DNA of 64,000 nt, taken from the NCBI GenBank assembly GCA_028281825.1, contig JANQJC010000096.1, positions 1-64,000 of the forward strand, in the 5' to 3' direction. Numbering within the stretch: position 1 is the stretch's first letter; each line of letters begins with the position of its first letter. Position numbers and translations under genes: made by a program. Source of the DNA: Flavobacteriales bacterium. GTDB taxonomy: Bacteria; Bacteroidota; Bacteroidia; JANQJC01. Shown piece by piece: positions 8,065 to 16,541 of the stretch. The notes beneath the pieces were generated by a model, which did not search any database, was not told the DNA's origin, and saw only the letters and a list, made by a program, of their open reading frames with translations.

Positions 8065-8148
8065 TTATTCGATAAAGGTTAATCTAGTGTATGTAGCCAA
8101 ATGGTCAGAGAAACCACCGTAATAATTTGGGCCACCATATGTATTACC
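8065..8148 (-). pseudogene. Remnant of an endonuclease/exonuclease/phosphatase (EEP) superfamily gene, C-terminal end only
   Basis: On the minus strand a 27-codon frame ends in GGFSDHLATYTRLTFIE and a TAA stop at 8065-8067. The SDH motif followed by a hydrophobic Y-R-L strand is how many EEP (DNase I-like) proteins of Bacteroidota end. Upstream, the frame is closed at once by TGA (8149-8151), and the preceding bases run into the tRNA terminator, so nothing remains of the catalytic core. I infer a gene deleted down to its tail. The match rests on a short stretch and could be chance. Confidence 0.45.
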
Positions 8149-8186
8149 TCAAATTGGACTTGGCACTATGAGAGAAAAATCCCACC

Positions 8187-8214
8187 AAAAAAGCCCCTCT
8201 GATAAGGGGCTTTT
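8187..8214 (-). terminator. Intrinsic terminator of tRNA-Met
   Basis: Read on the minus strand, AAAAGCCCC (8206-8214) and GGGGCTTTT (8187-8195) form a perfect stem with a run of T on the far side. It lies just downstream of the tRNA and is symmetrical, so it could stop transcription from either side. Confidence 0.8.
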
Positions 8215-8220
8215 CTATTG

Positions 8221-8294
8221 TAGCGAGAGAGGGAGTTGAACCCTCGACCTCAGGGTTATGAATCCTGCGCTCTAACCACCTGAGCTACCTCGCC
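8221..8294 (-). tRNA. tRNA-Met (anticodon CAU), elongator type
   Basis: The 74-base minus-strand sequence folds as a cloverleaf: acceptor GGCGAGG with TCTCGCT (G-U closing pairs), D-arm GCTC/GAGC, anticodon stem CAGGA/CCCTG with an A-C last pair, loop TTCATAA with anticodon CAU, and T-arm GAGGG/CCCTC with TTCAACT. The discriminator is A and CCA is not encoded. It lacks the features of initiator tRNA, and the acceptor stem is unlike the usual tRNA-Ile(CAU), so elongator Met is preferred; the Ile-lysidine alternative is not fully excluded. Confidence 0.93.
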
Positions 8295-8336
8295 ATATTG
8301 TATGCTTACTATACCGTGGTTATTTTTAAGCGGCTG

Positions 8337-8344
8337 CAAATATA
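8337..8344 (-). promoter_or_regulatory. Predicted -7 promoter element of tRNA-Met
   Basis: The minus strand reads TATATTTG, an exact match to the Bacteroidota -7 consensus TAnnTTTG, about 43 bases before the tRNA 5' end. No clear -33 TTG was found. Confidence 0.5.
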
Positions 8345-8431
8345 ATTGTTTTGCTTTATAGATTTAAATTTAATTTCAAGGCTTTTATTATTTATTTCCT
8401 ATATTGCAAAAGCACGATTTAATAACGTTTT

Positions 8432-8812
8432 ATGGCTGGAAGAAACAAGATCCAAATGGAGTATACAATTAAATCTTCAGTTGGTGTGTTATATAATTGT
8501 TTAAGCACCCCTAGCGGGCTTGAAAACTGGTTTGCTGATAAGGTAAACATCAGAGATAACATGTATACTTTTGAGTGGGATGGCTCAGAAGATACTGCCG
8601 AGCTTTTAACCAAAAAAGATGGTGAATTTGTTAAATTCCGTTGGGATTGGTCGGATAAAGATGAATTTTTTGAAATGCGCATCAAGATTGATGACATCAC
8701 CTCTGATGTGGCCCTTATTATAACTGATTTTGCTGATGAAGGCGAAGAAGAAGAAGCTCGCCTATTATGGGACAGCCAAATTAGTGACCTTATGCATAAC
8801 TTAGGCTCTTAA
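8432..8812 (+). CDS. START-like domain protein
   Basis: 126 residues, acidic, no signal peptide. The N-terminus (KIQMEYTIKSSVGVLYNCLS, TPSGLENWFAD) and the strand-rich middle (TFEWDGSEDTAELL, FVKFRWDWSDKDEFFEMRI) are the START/AHSA1-like fold seen in a short Bacteroidota family usually annotated only as START-like domain protein. The end is a glutamate-rich loop (DEGEEEEARLLWDSQ) and a short helix. It probably binds a small hydrophobic ligand or a partner protein in the cytoplasm; no function is established. It precedes the PAP2 gene by 23 bases on the same strand and is divergent from tRNA-Met. Confidence 0.8.
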   Translation: MAGRNKIQMEYTIKSSVGVLYNCLSTPSGLENWFADKVNIRDNMYTFEWDGSEDTAELLTKKDGEFVKFRWDWSDKDEFFEMRIKIDDITSDVALIITDFADEGEEEEARLLWDSQISDLMHNLGS

Positions 8813-8835
8813 AAATTTAGCAGCCTGATTAAGTA

Positions 8836-9474
8836 ATGCTCAATAAGAATAAGTACTTTTTCTACCCTTTTATTTTTTCTGTGTTGGTGGCTGTTGGTAT
8901 TCTAATATACCTTGATAAAATGTCAATCCATCTTTACAGCAATCAGTATTACAGTAATTTTTTTGATTGTTTTTTTAGCCATTATACCCATATAGGGCAT
9001 GGGCTTTTTCTTTGGGCTTGCATTCTAGTAATGTTTTTTACAAGGTATTCGCATGCCTTGGCAATGATTATCAATTTTGTTGTCACGGGATTAGTCATTC
9101 TTTTGCTCAAATTTGTAGTTTTTGATACATCCTTAAGGCCTAAAAAGTATTTCGAACAACTCGGTAATGAAGGATTAAGGTTAATTGAAGGACTTGAGGT
9201 TCACTCATTTAATAGCATGCCATCAGGGCATACAGCGACGGCATTTAGCCTGTTTTGTCTCTTGGCACTTCTCACACCCAAAAAAAAAATAGGTCTCTTG
9301 TATTTCTTTTTGGCCGCTTTGGTGGGCTACTCGAGAATCTATCTAAGCCAACATTTTCTTGAAGATGTTACTGTTGGCGCACTAGTTGGATGTATTTGTG
9401 CTATTGGGGTTTATCGTTTTCACGAAGCTAAATTGAGAACGCCAAAACTCTCAAAGTCATTATTCAACAGGTAA
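8836..9474 (+). CDS. PAP2-family membrane phosphatase
   Basis: 212 residues with about six membrane segments. The PAP2 signature is present: a lysine followed by RP (K92, R101-P102, spacing slightly longer than the usual KX6RP), PSGH at residues 129-132 and SRIYLSQHFLED with the catalytic histidine H173 and D177. These enzymes remove phosphate from lipid phosphates such as phosphatidate, undecaprenyl diphosphate or lipid A. Substrate is not evident. It lies beside the GT39 gene, whose 3' end overlaps it on the opposite strand by 15 bases; both act on lipid-linked substrates, so an envelope role is likely. Confidence 0.88.
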   Translation: MLNKNKYFFYPFIFSVLVAVGILIYLDKMSIHLYSNQYYSNFFDCFFSHYTHIGHGLFLWACILVMFFTRYSHALAMIINFVVTGLVILLLKFVVFDTSLRPKKYFEQLGNEGLRLIEGLEVHSFNSMPSGHTATAFSLFCLLALLTPKKKIGLLYFFLAALVGYSRIYLSQHFLEDVTVGALVGCICAIGVYRFHEAKLRTPKLSKSLFNR

Positions 9475-11115
9475 AGAAGAGCGATAAAACACAAATCCAT
9501 TTTTTTCTCCCAACTTTACCAAACCCTCTCTATCATCTAAATAAATGGCTTTGTGTATCTTGGTTACAAAGTATATTGGCTCATTCAGTTCACCTGCAAA
9601 GAATTTATTCGTCGCTTCCTCATTCGTTAACTCCTTAGGCATTTGTTTTGAATAGAATGAGTTGGCATAAGTTTTATATCCTACAGTAGAAATATAGCAG
9701 TCCTCCCCTTCCCTGTTTTGAAAGAATTCAATAGCAGCCCTTTGAGAGTATCCTTCTATCCGTTTGATATAAAACACCAAAGAGGTCATTACGAATACGC
9801 CCGTGGAAACAAACAGCACATAATAGGGTTTAGCATTTCTTTGATTCTTGCTTGCGGATATTAAAAAGTAAATTAATACTGAAGCAATTAGGACACCTGG
9901 CAATACTTCCCAACCCGTCCAGCTTACATCGGCACCAAGATTGGCTAAAGTAAAAGGATGGCTCACATAGGGTTTTATCAGGTCAATGTTTTGCCCAAAA
10001 ATTGGCGCAGCTATAAATATTACCAAAAACATCCCACCTATCAGGCCCAATAGTACTTTCATCCACAGTGCAAATTTGATTTTGCCCTCTAATATTCTTT
10101 CAATACTTAGTGCTCCTAAAAAAGTGAGTGGGAAATAACACATCGATGAATAATGAACAATTTTGGATTTGACTATAGTAAACAGAATTAACACTACCCA
10201 GAAGAGTATTATCATCCAAACTCTCATATCTTTTTCTTTGGCATCGGCATCTTTTGAAACGCTAAAAAATTCACGAATGCAGAATATAGATATAGGAAAA
10301 CAGCCTATCAATAGTATTATAAAATGATAACCAGGAAATCCTCCATGCCCTGCATCAGGTGTACTAAACAAGCGATACTGATATTTAATAAAGGTCTCAG
10401 TGAACCAAAAACCATTTCGCATAGTTTCAATACCAAACCATATAGCAGGTATGGCAAGGGCAACTACTCCTAAAACTAAAAAGTTTAATGGTGAGATGTA
10501 AAATTTAAACCTTTTATATATCCAGTATACACCCATTGCTCCCCCTGCAATAACCATTGCTGCGGGCCCTTTGGTGAGCACAGCGAGTCCAAGAAAAACA
10601 CCAGCATATATAAGAAAAGGTGACTTTTTTTCTTCCAAACCCTGCTTGCCCCAATAGAACCTTATGAAGAAATAGAGCCCTAAGAAAATAAACACGTTAA
10701 ACCAAGGGTCTATTATTCCAGACTTAAAGTATAAGTGTGGCAATATGCTTCCAAAGTAAGCCAATGCCCATAATAGTCCGAATCGAGCATTTTTTAATTT
10801 GGCTCCAATGTTGAATAATATACTTAATGTAAGCATACCACAAATGGCATTGGGCAGTCGAGCAGCGAACTCCCCTACTCCAAATATTTTCATGCATACT
10901 ACTTGCAACCAAAAAAACAAGGGTGGCTTTTCCCAAAATGGTTCAAAATTGATATGCACCCTCAAATAGTCTTTTAGAACTATCATCTCGCGAGCTGCTT
11001 CGGCAAAATTGATTTCATCCCAGTCAAAAAGATGAACCCCGCCAAGAAAGGGAATGAAGAAAATAGCCCCAAGGGCTGCAATAAGTAGAGTATATTTTAT
11101 TCGAGCTCTTTGCAA
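9460..11115 (-). CDS. ArnT/PMT-like integral membrane glycosyltransferase (GT39/GT83 type)
   Basis: 551 residues with about a dozen membrane segments. The first periplasmic loop has DWDEINFAEAAREM (D31-E34), the acidic metal/catalytic motif of polyprenyl-phosphate-sugar transferases of the PMT/ArnT clan, and the next conserved block FWEKPPLFFWLQ follows. These proteins transfer a sugar from a polyprenyl-phosphate donor to lipid A or other acceptors on the outer face of the inner membrane. No in-frame ATG lies near the start; TTG at 11113-11115 is the best start, 18 bases after an exact -7 element. The neighbouring GT2 gene probably makes the polyprenyl-linked donor. Confidence 0.88.
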   Translation of the reverse strand: MQRARIKYTLLIAALGAIFFIPFLGGVHLFDWDEINFAEAAREMIVLKDYLRVHINFEPFWEKPPLFFWLQVVCMKIFGVGEFAARLPNAICGMLTLSILFNIGAKLKNARFGLLWALAYFGSILPHLYFKSGIIDPWFNVFIFLGLYFFIRFYWGKQGLEEKKSPFLIYAGVFLGLAVLTKGPAAMVIAGGAMGVYWIYKRFKFYISPLNFLVLGVVALAIPAIWFGIETMRNGFWFTETFIKYQYRLFSTPDAGHGGFPGYHFIILLIGCFPISIFCIREFFSVSKDADAKEKDMRVWMIILFWVVLILFTIVKSKIVHYSSMCYFPLTFLGALSIERILEGKIKFALWMKVLLGLIGGMFLVIFIAAPIFGQNIDLIKPYVSHPFTLANLGADVSWTGWEVLPGVLIASVLIYFLISASKNQRNAKPYYVLFVSTGVFVMTSLVFYIKRIEGYSQRAAIEFFQNREGEDCYISTVGYKTYANSFYSKQMPKELTNEEATNKFFAGELNEPIYFVTKIHKAIYLDDREGLVKLGEKNGFVFYRSSLPVE

Positions 11116-11133
11116 AATAATGCTGACTTTTTA

Positions 11134-11141
11134 CAAATATA
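11134..11141 (-). promoter_or_regulatory. Predicted -7 element of the GT39 gene
   Basis: Minus strand TATATTTG, exact TAnnTTTG. A start point about 7 bases on would leave a leader of only some 12 bases before the TTG start codon. Confidence 0.5.
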
Positions 11142-11157
11142 TCAGCATAAATGAAGT

Positions 11158-11901
11158 TTAAGCATGAAAGATGCGCGACTTCAGTATACCAAGTTTATTG
11201 AAGAAATAAACCAAAGAAACCTTAATCACACCAAGACCATAAATTGAGCTTCTTTTCAAGTTGATTGAAGATGCTTCGTCAAAGTACTTGGTAGGGCAAG
11301 TTATTTCTCCTATCTCGTACCCCTTGTAGAATATCTGGGCTATCATCTGGTTATCAAAAATAAAGTCGTCACTATTTACCTCATAATTGATATTTTCTAA
11401 GACTTCCCTTGAAAAAGCCCTATATCCGGTATGATACTCAGAAAGTTTTTGATTGATAAGTGTGTTCTGAAAAAAAGTAAGCAAGCGGTTGGCTATGTAT
11501 TTATAAATAGGCATTCCGCCTTTTAAAGCTCCTTTGCCCAATATTCTTGACCCCAATACTACTGGATACAAATCTTGGCCAATAATACTAGCCATTGCCG
11601 GAACTAACTTTGGCGTATACTGGTAGTCAGGGTGAACCATTATTACAATATCAGCCCCAATTTCCAGGGCTTTATTGTAGCAAGACTTCTGGTTGCCTCC
11701 ATAGCCTTTGTTTTTCTCATGCCTTATCAGGTGCTTAATTCCGAGTTGTCTACCTACCTCAATTGTATTGTCTCCACTGGCATCGTCTACTAGCACTACG
11801 TCGTCTACTATATCGAGTGGCAGTTCTTTATATGTCTTCTCAAGCGTAAGGCTGGCATTGTACGCTGGTAATACTACTACTACTTTTTTTCCGTTGACCA
11901 T
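11158..11901 (-). CDS. Family 2 glycosyltransferase, polyprenyl-phosphate sugar synthase (DPM1-like)
   Basis: 247 residues from the internal ATG giving [16 protein letters not shown]; the longer frame has 19 extra hydrophobic residues that overlap a promoter element. The GT-A fold shows [16 protein letters not shown], the DDASGDNT metal-site region, [16 protein letters not shown] and VHPDYQ, as in dolichyl/undecaprenyl-phosphate mannose or glucose synthases. Such enzymes place a sugar on polyprenyl phosphate at the cytoplasmic face. There is no strong C-terminal membrane domain, though a hydrophobic stretch ([18 protein letters not shown]) is near the end. The product would suit the adjacent GT39 enzyme, about 40 bases downstream on the same strand. 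Confidence 0.88.
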   Translation of the reverse strand: MVNGKKVVVVLPAYNASLTLEKTYKELPLDIVDDVVLVDDASGDNTIEVGRQLGIKHLIRHEKNKGYGGNQKSCYNKALEIGADIVIMVHPDYQYTPKLVPAMASIIGQDLYPVVLGSRILGKGALKGGMPIYKYIANRLLTFFQNTLINQKLSEYHTGYRAFSREVLENINYEVNSDDFIFDNQMIAQIFYKGYEIGEITCPTKYFDEASSINLKRSSIYGLGVIKVSLVYFFNKLGILKSRIFHA

Positions 11902-11917
11902 AAGTAAAACTAAGCCG

Positions 11918-11925
11918 CAAAAATA
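11918..11925 (-). promoter_or_regulatory. Predicted -7 element of the GT2 gene
   Basis: Minus strand TATTTTTG, exact TAnnTTTG, ending 16 bases before the ATG at 11901; the predicted leader is about 10 bases. This supports the internal start chosen for the gene. Confidence 0.5.
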
Positions 11926-12027
11926 AAATTTAAGCCCAAAGGCAGCTAATTTATACAACAGATATTGAGAATTAAGTAAAGTTCATAACTCAAGGAGCCT
12001 ACCCAACACATAAACCTAACTATAAAT

Positions 12028-12035
12028 TATCTTTG
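12028..12035 (+). promoter_or_regulatory. Predicted -7 element of the LptF/G gene
   Basis: TATCTTTG, exact TAnnTTTG, ends 6 bases before the ATG at 12042, so the transcript would be essentially leaderless. No convincing -33 element. Confidence 0.5.
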
Positions 12036-12041
12036 CCCCCA

Positions 12042-13514
12042 ATGAAAAAATTGCATAAGCTAGTATTGCGCTCGTGGTTAGGACCTTTTATCCTTACCTT
12101 TTTCATTGCGCTGTTTATCTTACTCATGCAATTCCTATGGAAATACATTGATGATTTCGTAGGTAAAGGGCTTGAATGGTATATTATAGCTGAGTTGATG
12201 TTTTATGCATCTGCCAGCTTAGTCCCCATGGCATTGCCGCTAGCCATCTTGTTATCCTCTTTAATGACATTTGGTAACCTGGGTGAGCATTTGGAGTTAG
12301 CAGCATGCAAAAGCGCTGGGATATCATTGCAGAGAGTAATGCGCCCACTCACTATCACCGCCATAATTGTCAGCTTAAGTGCTTTCTATTTTTCTAATAA
12401 TATTTTGCCTGTATCTAACCTTAAAATGGGCACCTTATTATATGATATACAGCAACAAAGGCCTGCTTTAAACATCAAGGAGGGAGTATTTTACTCAGGC
12501 ATCCCTGGTTATATAATTAAGGTGAATAATAAAAGTGAAGATGGCAAAATACTCAAAGGAGTAATGATATACGACCATGTGGATAGATTAGGGGCTAATA
12601 AAGTAATTGTAGCCGATTCAGGTAAAATGGAGATGACGTCGGATGAACAATTTCTCCTTCTCACATTGTACAATGGTTATTCATACGAAGAAGTAGAGCC
12701 AAAAAATAGGCGACAAAACACCTACCCACACCAGAGAAGCAGTTTTAGTGAAAACGTCATCAAATTTGATATGAGCGAGTTTCAATTGGAGCGCCATGAC
12801 GAAGAAATATTCAAGAATAATCATCAAATGCTGAATGTATGGCAATTGGCTGCTCAAAGAGATACTCTTGTAATGAAACTAAAAGAGCAACGTCACACTA
12901 TGGCAACCGGAGTAATGAAGAGTATTTTGTATTTCAATACCCTACTGGATACAACACCGGCTGCTGATACCTTGAAAGCTCTTATCAATGCACCTACTCG
13001 AAAACCAAACATGGATATTTTAGCAAACTTTCCGGCGGAATACCACAAAGGCATATTGGAAAATGCCACTAACATGGCGCGTCAAAATAAGGCTTATGTT
13101 AATTCTTCAGCTATGGGGCTTGATGGAAGAATGAGAATGATATGGCGACATGAGATTGAATGGCATCGTAAGTTTACTCTATCTGTTGCGTGTTTAGTGC
13201 TTTTCTTTATTGGCGCCCCGCTTGGAGCTATCATCCGTAAAGGAGGCTTAGGCTTGCCTGCAGTTATTTCAATTATCTTTTTTGTTCTCTATCATTCAGT
13301 ATCAATGATTGGTGAAAAGTTTGCCAGACAAGGTTCAATAGATCCTCTAATCGGAATGTGGATGGCGTCTGTAGTCTTGCTGCCAATAGGCATTTTTCTT
13401 ACTTATAAGGCTACTACTGATTCAGTTATTCTAGATATGAACACTTATCTCAAACCATTTGAGAAAGTGGTTAGCTTTATTAGGAGCTATGCCGGTAGAT
13501 TTATTTCAAACTAG
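12042..13514 (+). CDS. LptF/LptG-family LPS export permease
   Basis: 490 residues. The ATG at 12042 is chosen over an in-frame TTG nine bases upstream that lies in the promoter. The N-terminus (KKLHKLVLRSWLGPFILTF) and the second membrane segment with SLVPMALPLAILLSSLMTFGNLGEH are typical of the YjgP/YjgQ (LptF/LptG) permeases, which extract LPS from the inner membrane with the LptB ATPase. A periplasmic beta-jellyroll region follows, then a Bacteroidota-typical helical insert (about residues 270-365), and three C-terminal membrane segments (APLGAIIRKGGLGLP). Only one permease is present here, as is usual for separate LptF and LptG genes. Two GT4 genes follow at 2 and -4 bases, forming an envelope operon. 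Confidence 0.9.
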   Translation: MKKLHKLVLRSWLGPFILTFFIALFILLMQFLWKYIDDFVGKGLEWYIIAELMFYASASLVPMALPLAILLSSLMTFGNLGEHLELAACKSAGISLQRVMRPLTITAIIVSLSAFYFSNNILPVSNLKMGTLLYDIQQQRPALNIKEGVFYSGIPGYIIKVNNKSEDGKILKGVMIYDHVDRLGANKVIVADSGKMEMTSDEQFLLLTLYNGYSYEEVEPKNRRQNTYPHQRSSFSENVIKFDMSEFQLERHDEEIFKNNHQMLNVWQLAAQRDTLVMKLKEQRHTMATGVMKSILYFNTLLDTTPAADTLKALINAPTRKPNMDILANFPAEYHKGILENATNMARQNKAYVNSSAMGLDGRMRMIWRHEIEWHRKFTLSVACLVLFFIGAPLGAIIRKGGLGLPAVISIIFFVLYHSVSMIGEKFARQGSIDPLIGMWMASVVLLPIGIFLTYKATTDSVILDMNTYLKPFEKVVSFIRSYAGRFISN

Positions 13515-13516
13515 TA

Positions 13517-14725
13517 GTGAAGGTATTACAGATATGCAATAAACCCCCTTTTCCACCGGTCGATGGTGGCTGTATTGCAATGGCTTCTATCACAGAAGGC
13601 CTTATAAAGCAAGGCATTCAGGTAAAAATACTATCAGTTGCCACTTCGAAACACCCATTTGAGCTAAATAAGATACCACCAGAATATCTTGAGAAAACCA
13701 ATTTCGAAGCTGTTTTTATAGATACTTCTATCAAGATTTGGCCAGCACTCAAAAATTTACTCAGTTCGCAATCATACAATATAGAACGTTTTTGGTCAGA
13801 CGGGTTGGCTAAAAGATTAAAGGAAATACTCATTGAAGAAAAGTTTGATGTTGTACACCTTGAAAGTCTATTCGTTGCGCCATACATTGAAACAATCAGA
13901 AAGCATACCAACGCTCCAATTGTATTAAGAGCGCACAATGTAGAACATGTTATTTGGGAAAGGCTTTCTGCAAGCTCAGGTTTTCCATTAAAGAAAGTTT
14001 ATTTAAAACTACTTGCAAAAAGGCTTAGAGTTTACGAAACTAAAACTATTAACCAGGTAGGTGGAATTGCTGCTATAACTGAAAATGACAAGAAAAAATT
14101 TGAAGAAATGGGATGCGATAAACCCATTGAGGTATTTCCAGTGGGCGTAGATAGTACTCGTTATCCCATTTCATCCAAAAAGCCTGAATTTCCAACTATC
14201 TTTCATCTTGGAGCTATGAATTGGGAGCCAAACATTGAAGGAGTACAATGGTTTCTAACCGAGGTTTGGCCGTCTCTTTCAAGAGAATTACCTGATTTAA
14301 AATTTTATATCGCAGGCAGAAACATGCCCGAATGGATGAAGGTGTTAAAGTTGGATAATGTATTTATCAAACCAGATGTACCTAGCGCCATTGATTTTAT
14401 TAATTCAAAAGCTGTAATGGTTGTGCCTATGCTTTCTGGTGGTGGCATGAGGGTGAAAATTATTGAAGGAATGGCTTTGGGCAAAACCATTGTATCAACT
14501 GACATTGGTGCTGAAGGCATCGATTGGGAAGATGGTAAAAACATTTTAATCGCCAACCAGCCTCACGAATTTGTTGAAAAACTAAAAATCTGCTTTAACG
14601 ACCCAAATTACTGTGACTCCATAGGCAAAGCAGCTAGAAAGCTCATAGCTGATAACTACGACAACAAAAAGATTTGTGGCAATTTAAGTTACTTTTACCG
14701 CCAAATAATTGACGATTTAAGTTGA
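13517..14725 (+). CDS. Family 4 glycosyltransferase (first of tandem pair)
   Basis: 402 residues, GTG start two bases after the LptF/G stop. The N-terminal Rossmann half opens with MKVLQICNKPPFPPVDGG, the acceptor-side glycine region of GT4 enzymes; LRAHNVEHVIWERL is a typical GT4 histidine motif; the C-terminal donor half has FHLGAMNWEPN and the sugar-nucleotide-binding SGGGMRVKIIEGMALGK with the conserved glutamate. It is a retaining GT-B enzyme that probably acts on a cell-surface polysaccharide or LPS. Sugar and acceptor cannot be read from the sequence. The stop TGA overlaps the next gene's TTG start. Confidence 0.9.
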   Translation: MKVLQICNKPPFPPVDGGCIAMASITEGLIKQGIQVKILSVATSKHPFELNKIPPEYLEKTNFEAVFIDTSIKIWPALKNLLSSQSYNIERFWSDGLAKRLKEILIEEKFDVVHLESLFVAPYIETIRKHTNAPIVLRAHNVEHVIWERLSASSGFPLKKVYLKLLAKRLRVYETKTINQVGGIAAITENDKKKFEEMGCDKPIEVFPVGVDSTRYPISSKKPEFPTIFHLGAMNWEPNIEGVQWFLTEVWPSLSRELPDLKFYIAGRNMPEWMKVLKLDNVFIKPDVPSAIDFINSKAVMVVPMLSGGGMRVKIIEGMALGKTIVSTDIGAEGIDWEDGKNILIANQPHEFVEKLKICFNDPNYCDSIGKAARKLIADNYDNKKICGNLSYFYRQIIDDLS

Positions 14726-15885
14726 GAATTCTATTCCTTGTTTCCCGGATACCATGGCCACTTGAAAAAGGCGATAAACTGCGTGCCTATAATCAATTAC
14801 GAATATTATCTCAACACCACGCAGTTGCCCTTTGCGCCTTGCATGACGAACCGGCACACCCTGAAGCATTGGAAAAGCTATCTCCTTTTTGCGAATCAAT
14901 TGAGTTTGTCCAATTAAGCAAAACAACAATTGCTTTTAACCTATTTAAAGCCTTAATGAGCGGCAAACCATTCCAGGTAGGTTACTTCTATAATTATTAC
15001 TCCAAGGTTATAGTAGAAAAGATGATAGGAGAGTTTAAGCCAGACCACATTTATTGCCAATTGCTGAGAACGGCTGAATACGTGAAGGATGTGAGAGACA
15101 TTCCGAAGACAATCGATTATCAGGATGCTTTTGCAAAAGGCCTGGAAAGGCGCATAAAGGGAGAGCCTTTCTACATGAAGTGGCTCTTGGAAATGGAAAA
15201 CAAAAGGCTATCAAAATATGAACTCGAGACTTTTGACTGGTTTGAGCATAAAGCCATAATTTCTGAACAAGACAGGCAATTTATACATCACCCGAAAAGA
15301 GAAGACATTGAGATAGTGCCCAATGGTGTTGATTTTGACTTCTTTTCTCCTCTAGAAAGAGAAAAAAAGTACGACCTTGTGTTTACGGGAAATATGGCCT
15401 ACCCTCCCAATATTGCGAGTGTTGAATATCTTGTGCAAAGCATTATGCCTATTGTATGGAAAAAAAGGCCGGAAACTACAGTATTGATTTCTGGAGCTAG
15501 CCCTCATACTAAAGTTTTACAACTACAATCAGATAAAGTAAAAGTAACGGGATGGGTAGATGACATTAGGGATAGTTATGCTTCATCAAAAGTGTTTATA
15601 GCCCCGATGCAAATAAGTATTGGGCTACAAAACAAACTATTGGAGGCAATGGCTATGAGACTACCATGTATTACCTCAGAAATGGCCAATAATGCCCTTA
15701 AAGCTGAAAAAGATAAAAGCATCCTTATAGGCGATACACCTGAAGAATATTCCCAACACATCATTCAATTACTAGGTAACCAAGAAAAGGCCACTGTGTT
15801 GGCCCAAGAAGGCCATAACTTTGTAAGGCAGAGTTATTCTTGGGAAGCTATGACTCAGCCTCTTTTGGATATTTTTGAGAAATAA
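14722..15885 (+). CDS. Family 4 glycosyltransferase (second of tandem pair)
   Basis: 387 residues from a TTG that overlaps the preceding stop (TTGA), implying translational coupling. N-terminal MRILFLVSRIPWPLEKGDKL, a TIDYQDAFA segment, IVPNGVDFDFF at the start of the donor half, VFTGNMAYPPN and APMQISIGLQNKLLEAMAM with its conserved glutamate are those of GT4 enzymes of the kind found in exopolysaccharide clusters (similar to the TIGR03087 group). It is distinct in sequence from the preceding GT4, so the two likely add different sugars. The 3' end overlaps the convergent YdjM-like gene by 38 bases. Confidence 0.88.
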   Translation: MRILFLVSRIPWPLEKGDKLRAYNQLRILSQHHAVALCALHDEPAHPEALEKLSPFCESIEFVQLSKTTIAFNLFKALMSGKPFQVGYFYNYYSKVIVEKMIGEFKPDHIYCQLLRTAEYVKDVRDIPKTIDYQDAFAKGLERRIKGEPFYMKWLLEMENKRLSKYELETFDWFEHKAIISEQDRQFIHHPKREDIEIVPNGVDFDFFSPLEREKKYDLVFTGNMAYPPNIASVEYLVQSIMPIVWKKRPETTVLISGASPHTKVLQLQSDKVKVTGWVDDIRDSYASSKVFIAPMQISIGLQNKLLEAMAMRLPCITSEMANNALKAEKDKSILIGDTPEEYSQHIIQLLGNQEKATVLAQEGHNFVRQSYSWEAMTQPLLDIFEK

Positions 15886-16453
15886 AAGGCAAAGCACTAT
15901 CCTCGCCTACAGTTCTGGCAAGTAGAAAAAGCCCTAGTTGTAATAACACATAAGCCCAAACAGATAGAGCCATAATTTGCTTGTAGGGATAAAGAATTGG
16001 AGTTACGTCAGTTAGACAGTCTCTTGCTACATGCTGCGCTATGGCTATAAAAACCCAACAGAAAAAGAAAACTTTATATTTTTTCGTTACTACTAAAGCT
16101 GCCAGACCTGCAGCTATCATTGCAAAAGCAAGGCTATGGGTGGGAGGCCTTTCTACTAGCATCATGATATCCTTGAAGTCAATGGAATGCACTACAAAGA
16201 TGTGATCTATATCTAGTATTCCACCGCTGAAGAAAGCCAGAAGATAGGTTTTAAAGGTGTATTCCCTGAACAAAGGGAATAATATTATACTACCAATAAA
16301 GCAATGAGAAAAACCATCTACCGCGCCCCAAAACCTAAGACCAAAGAAGGGCTTAACATTCATTAAGCACTCGACAGGTAAAGAATATACTGCAAATAAT
16401 AAAACTAAGGGAAAAACCCCTACTCTTTCAAACTTTAGTCTTACTGTGTTCAT
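15848..16453 (-). CDS. YdjM-like membrane-bound metal-dependent hydrolase family protein
   Basis: 201 residues with about four or five membrane segments. GGILDIDHIF and, later, RPPTHSLAFAM carry the D-x-D-H and H residues typical of the YdjM/DUF457-like membrane 'metal-dependent hydrolase' family, and QHVARDCLTD supplies another His/Asp pair. The family is named for presumed metal binding; an enzymatic reaction is not established here. It is a single gene, convergent and overlapping with the GT4 operon and divergent from the DUF4399 lipoprotein gene. Confidence 0.72.
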   Translation of the reverse strand: MNTVRLKFERVGVFPLVLLFAVYSLPVECLMNVKPFFGLRFWGAVDGFSHCFIGSIILFPLFREYTFKTYLLAFFSGGILDIDHIFVVHSIDFKDIMMLVERPPTHSLAFAMIAAGLAALVVTKKYKVFFFCWVFIAIAQHVARDCLTDVTPILYPYKQIMALSVWAYVLLQLGLFLLARTVGEDSALPFISQKYPKEAES

Positions 16454-16541
16454 ATACCGAACAATAATAACCAGATAAATTTAATGTGGCGAGTTACTTT
16501 TTTTTACCTTCGTTGGCTAACCAGTTTAATTAAGTTATATC

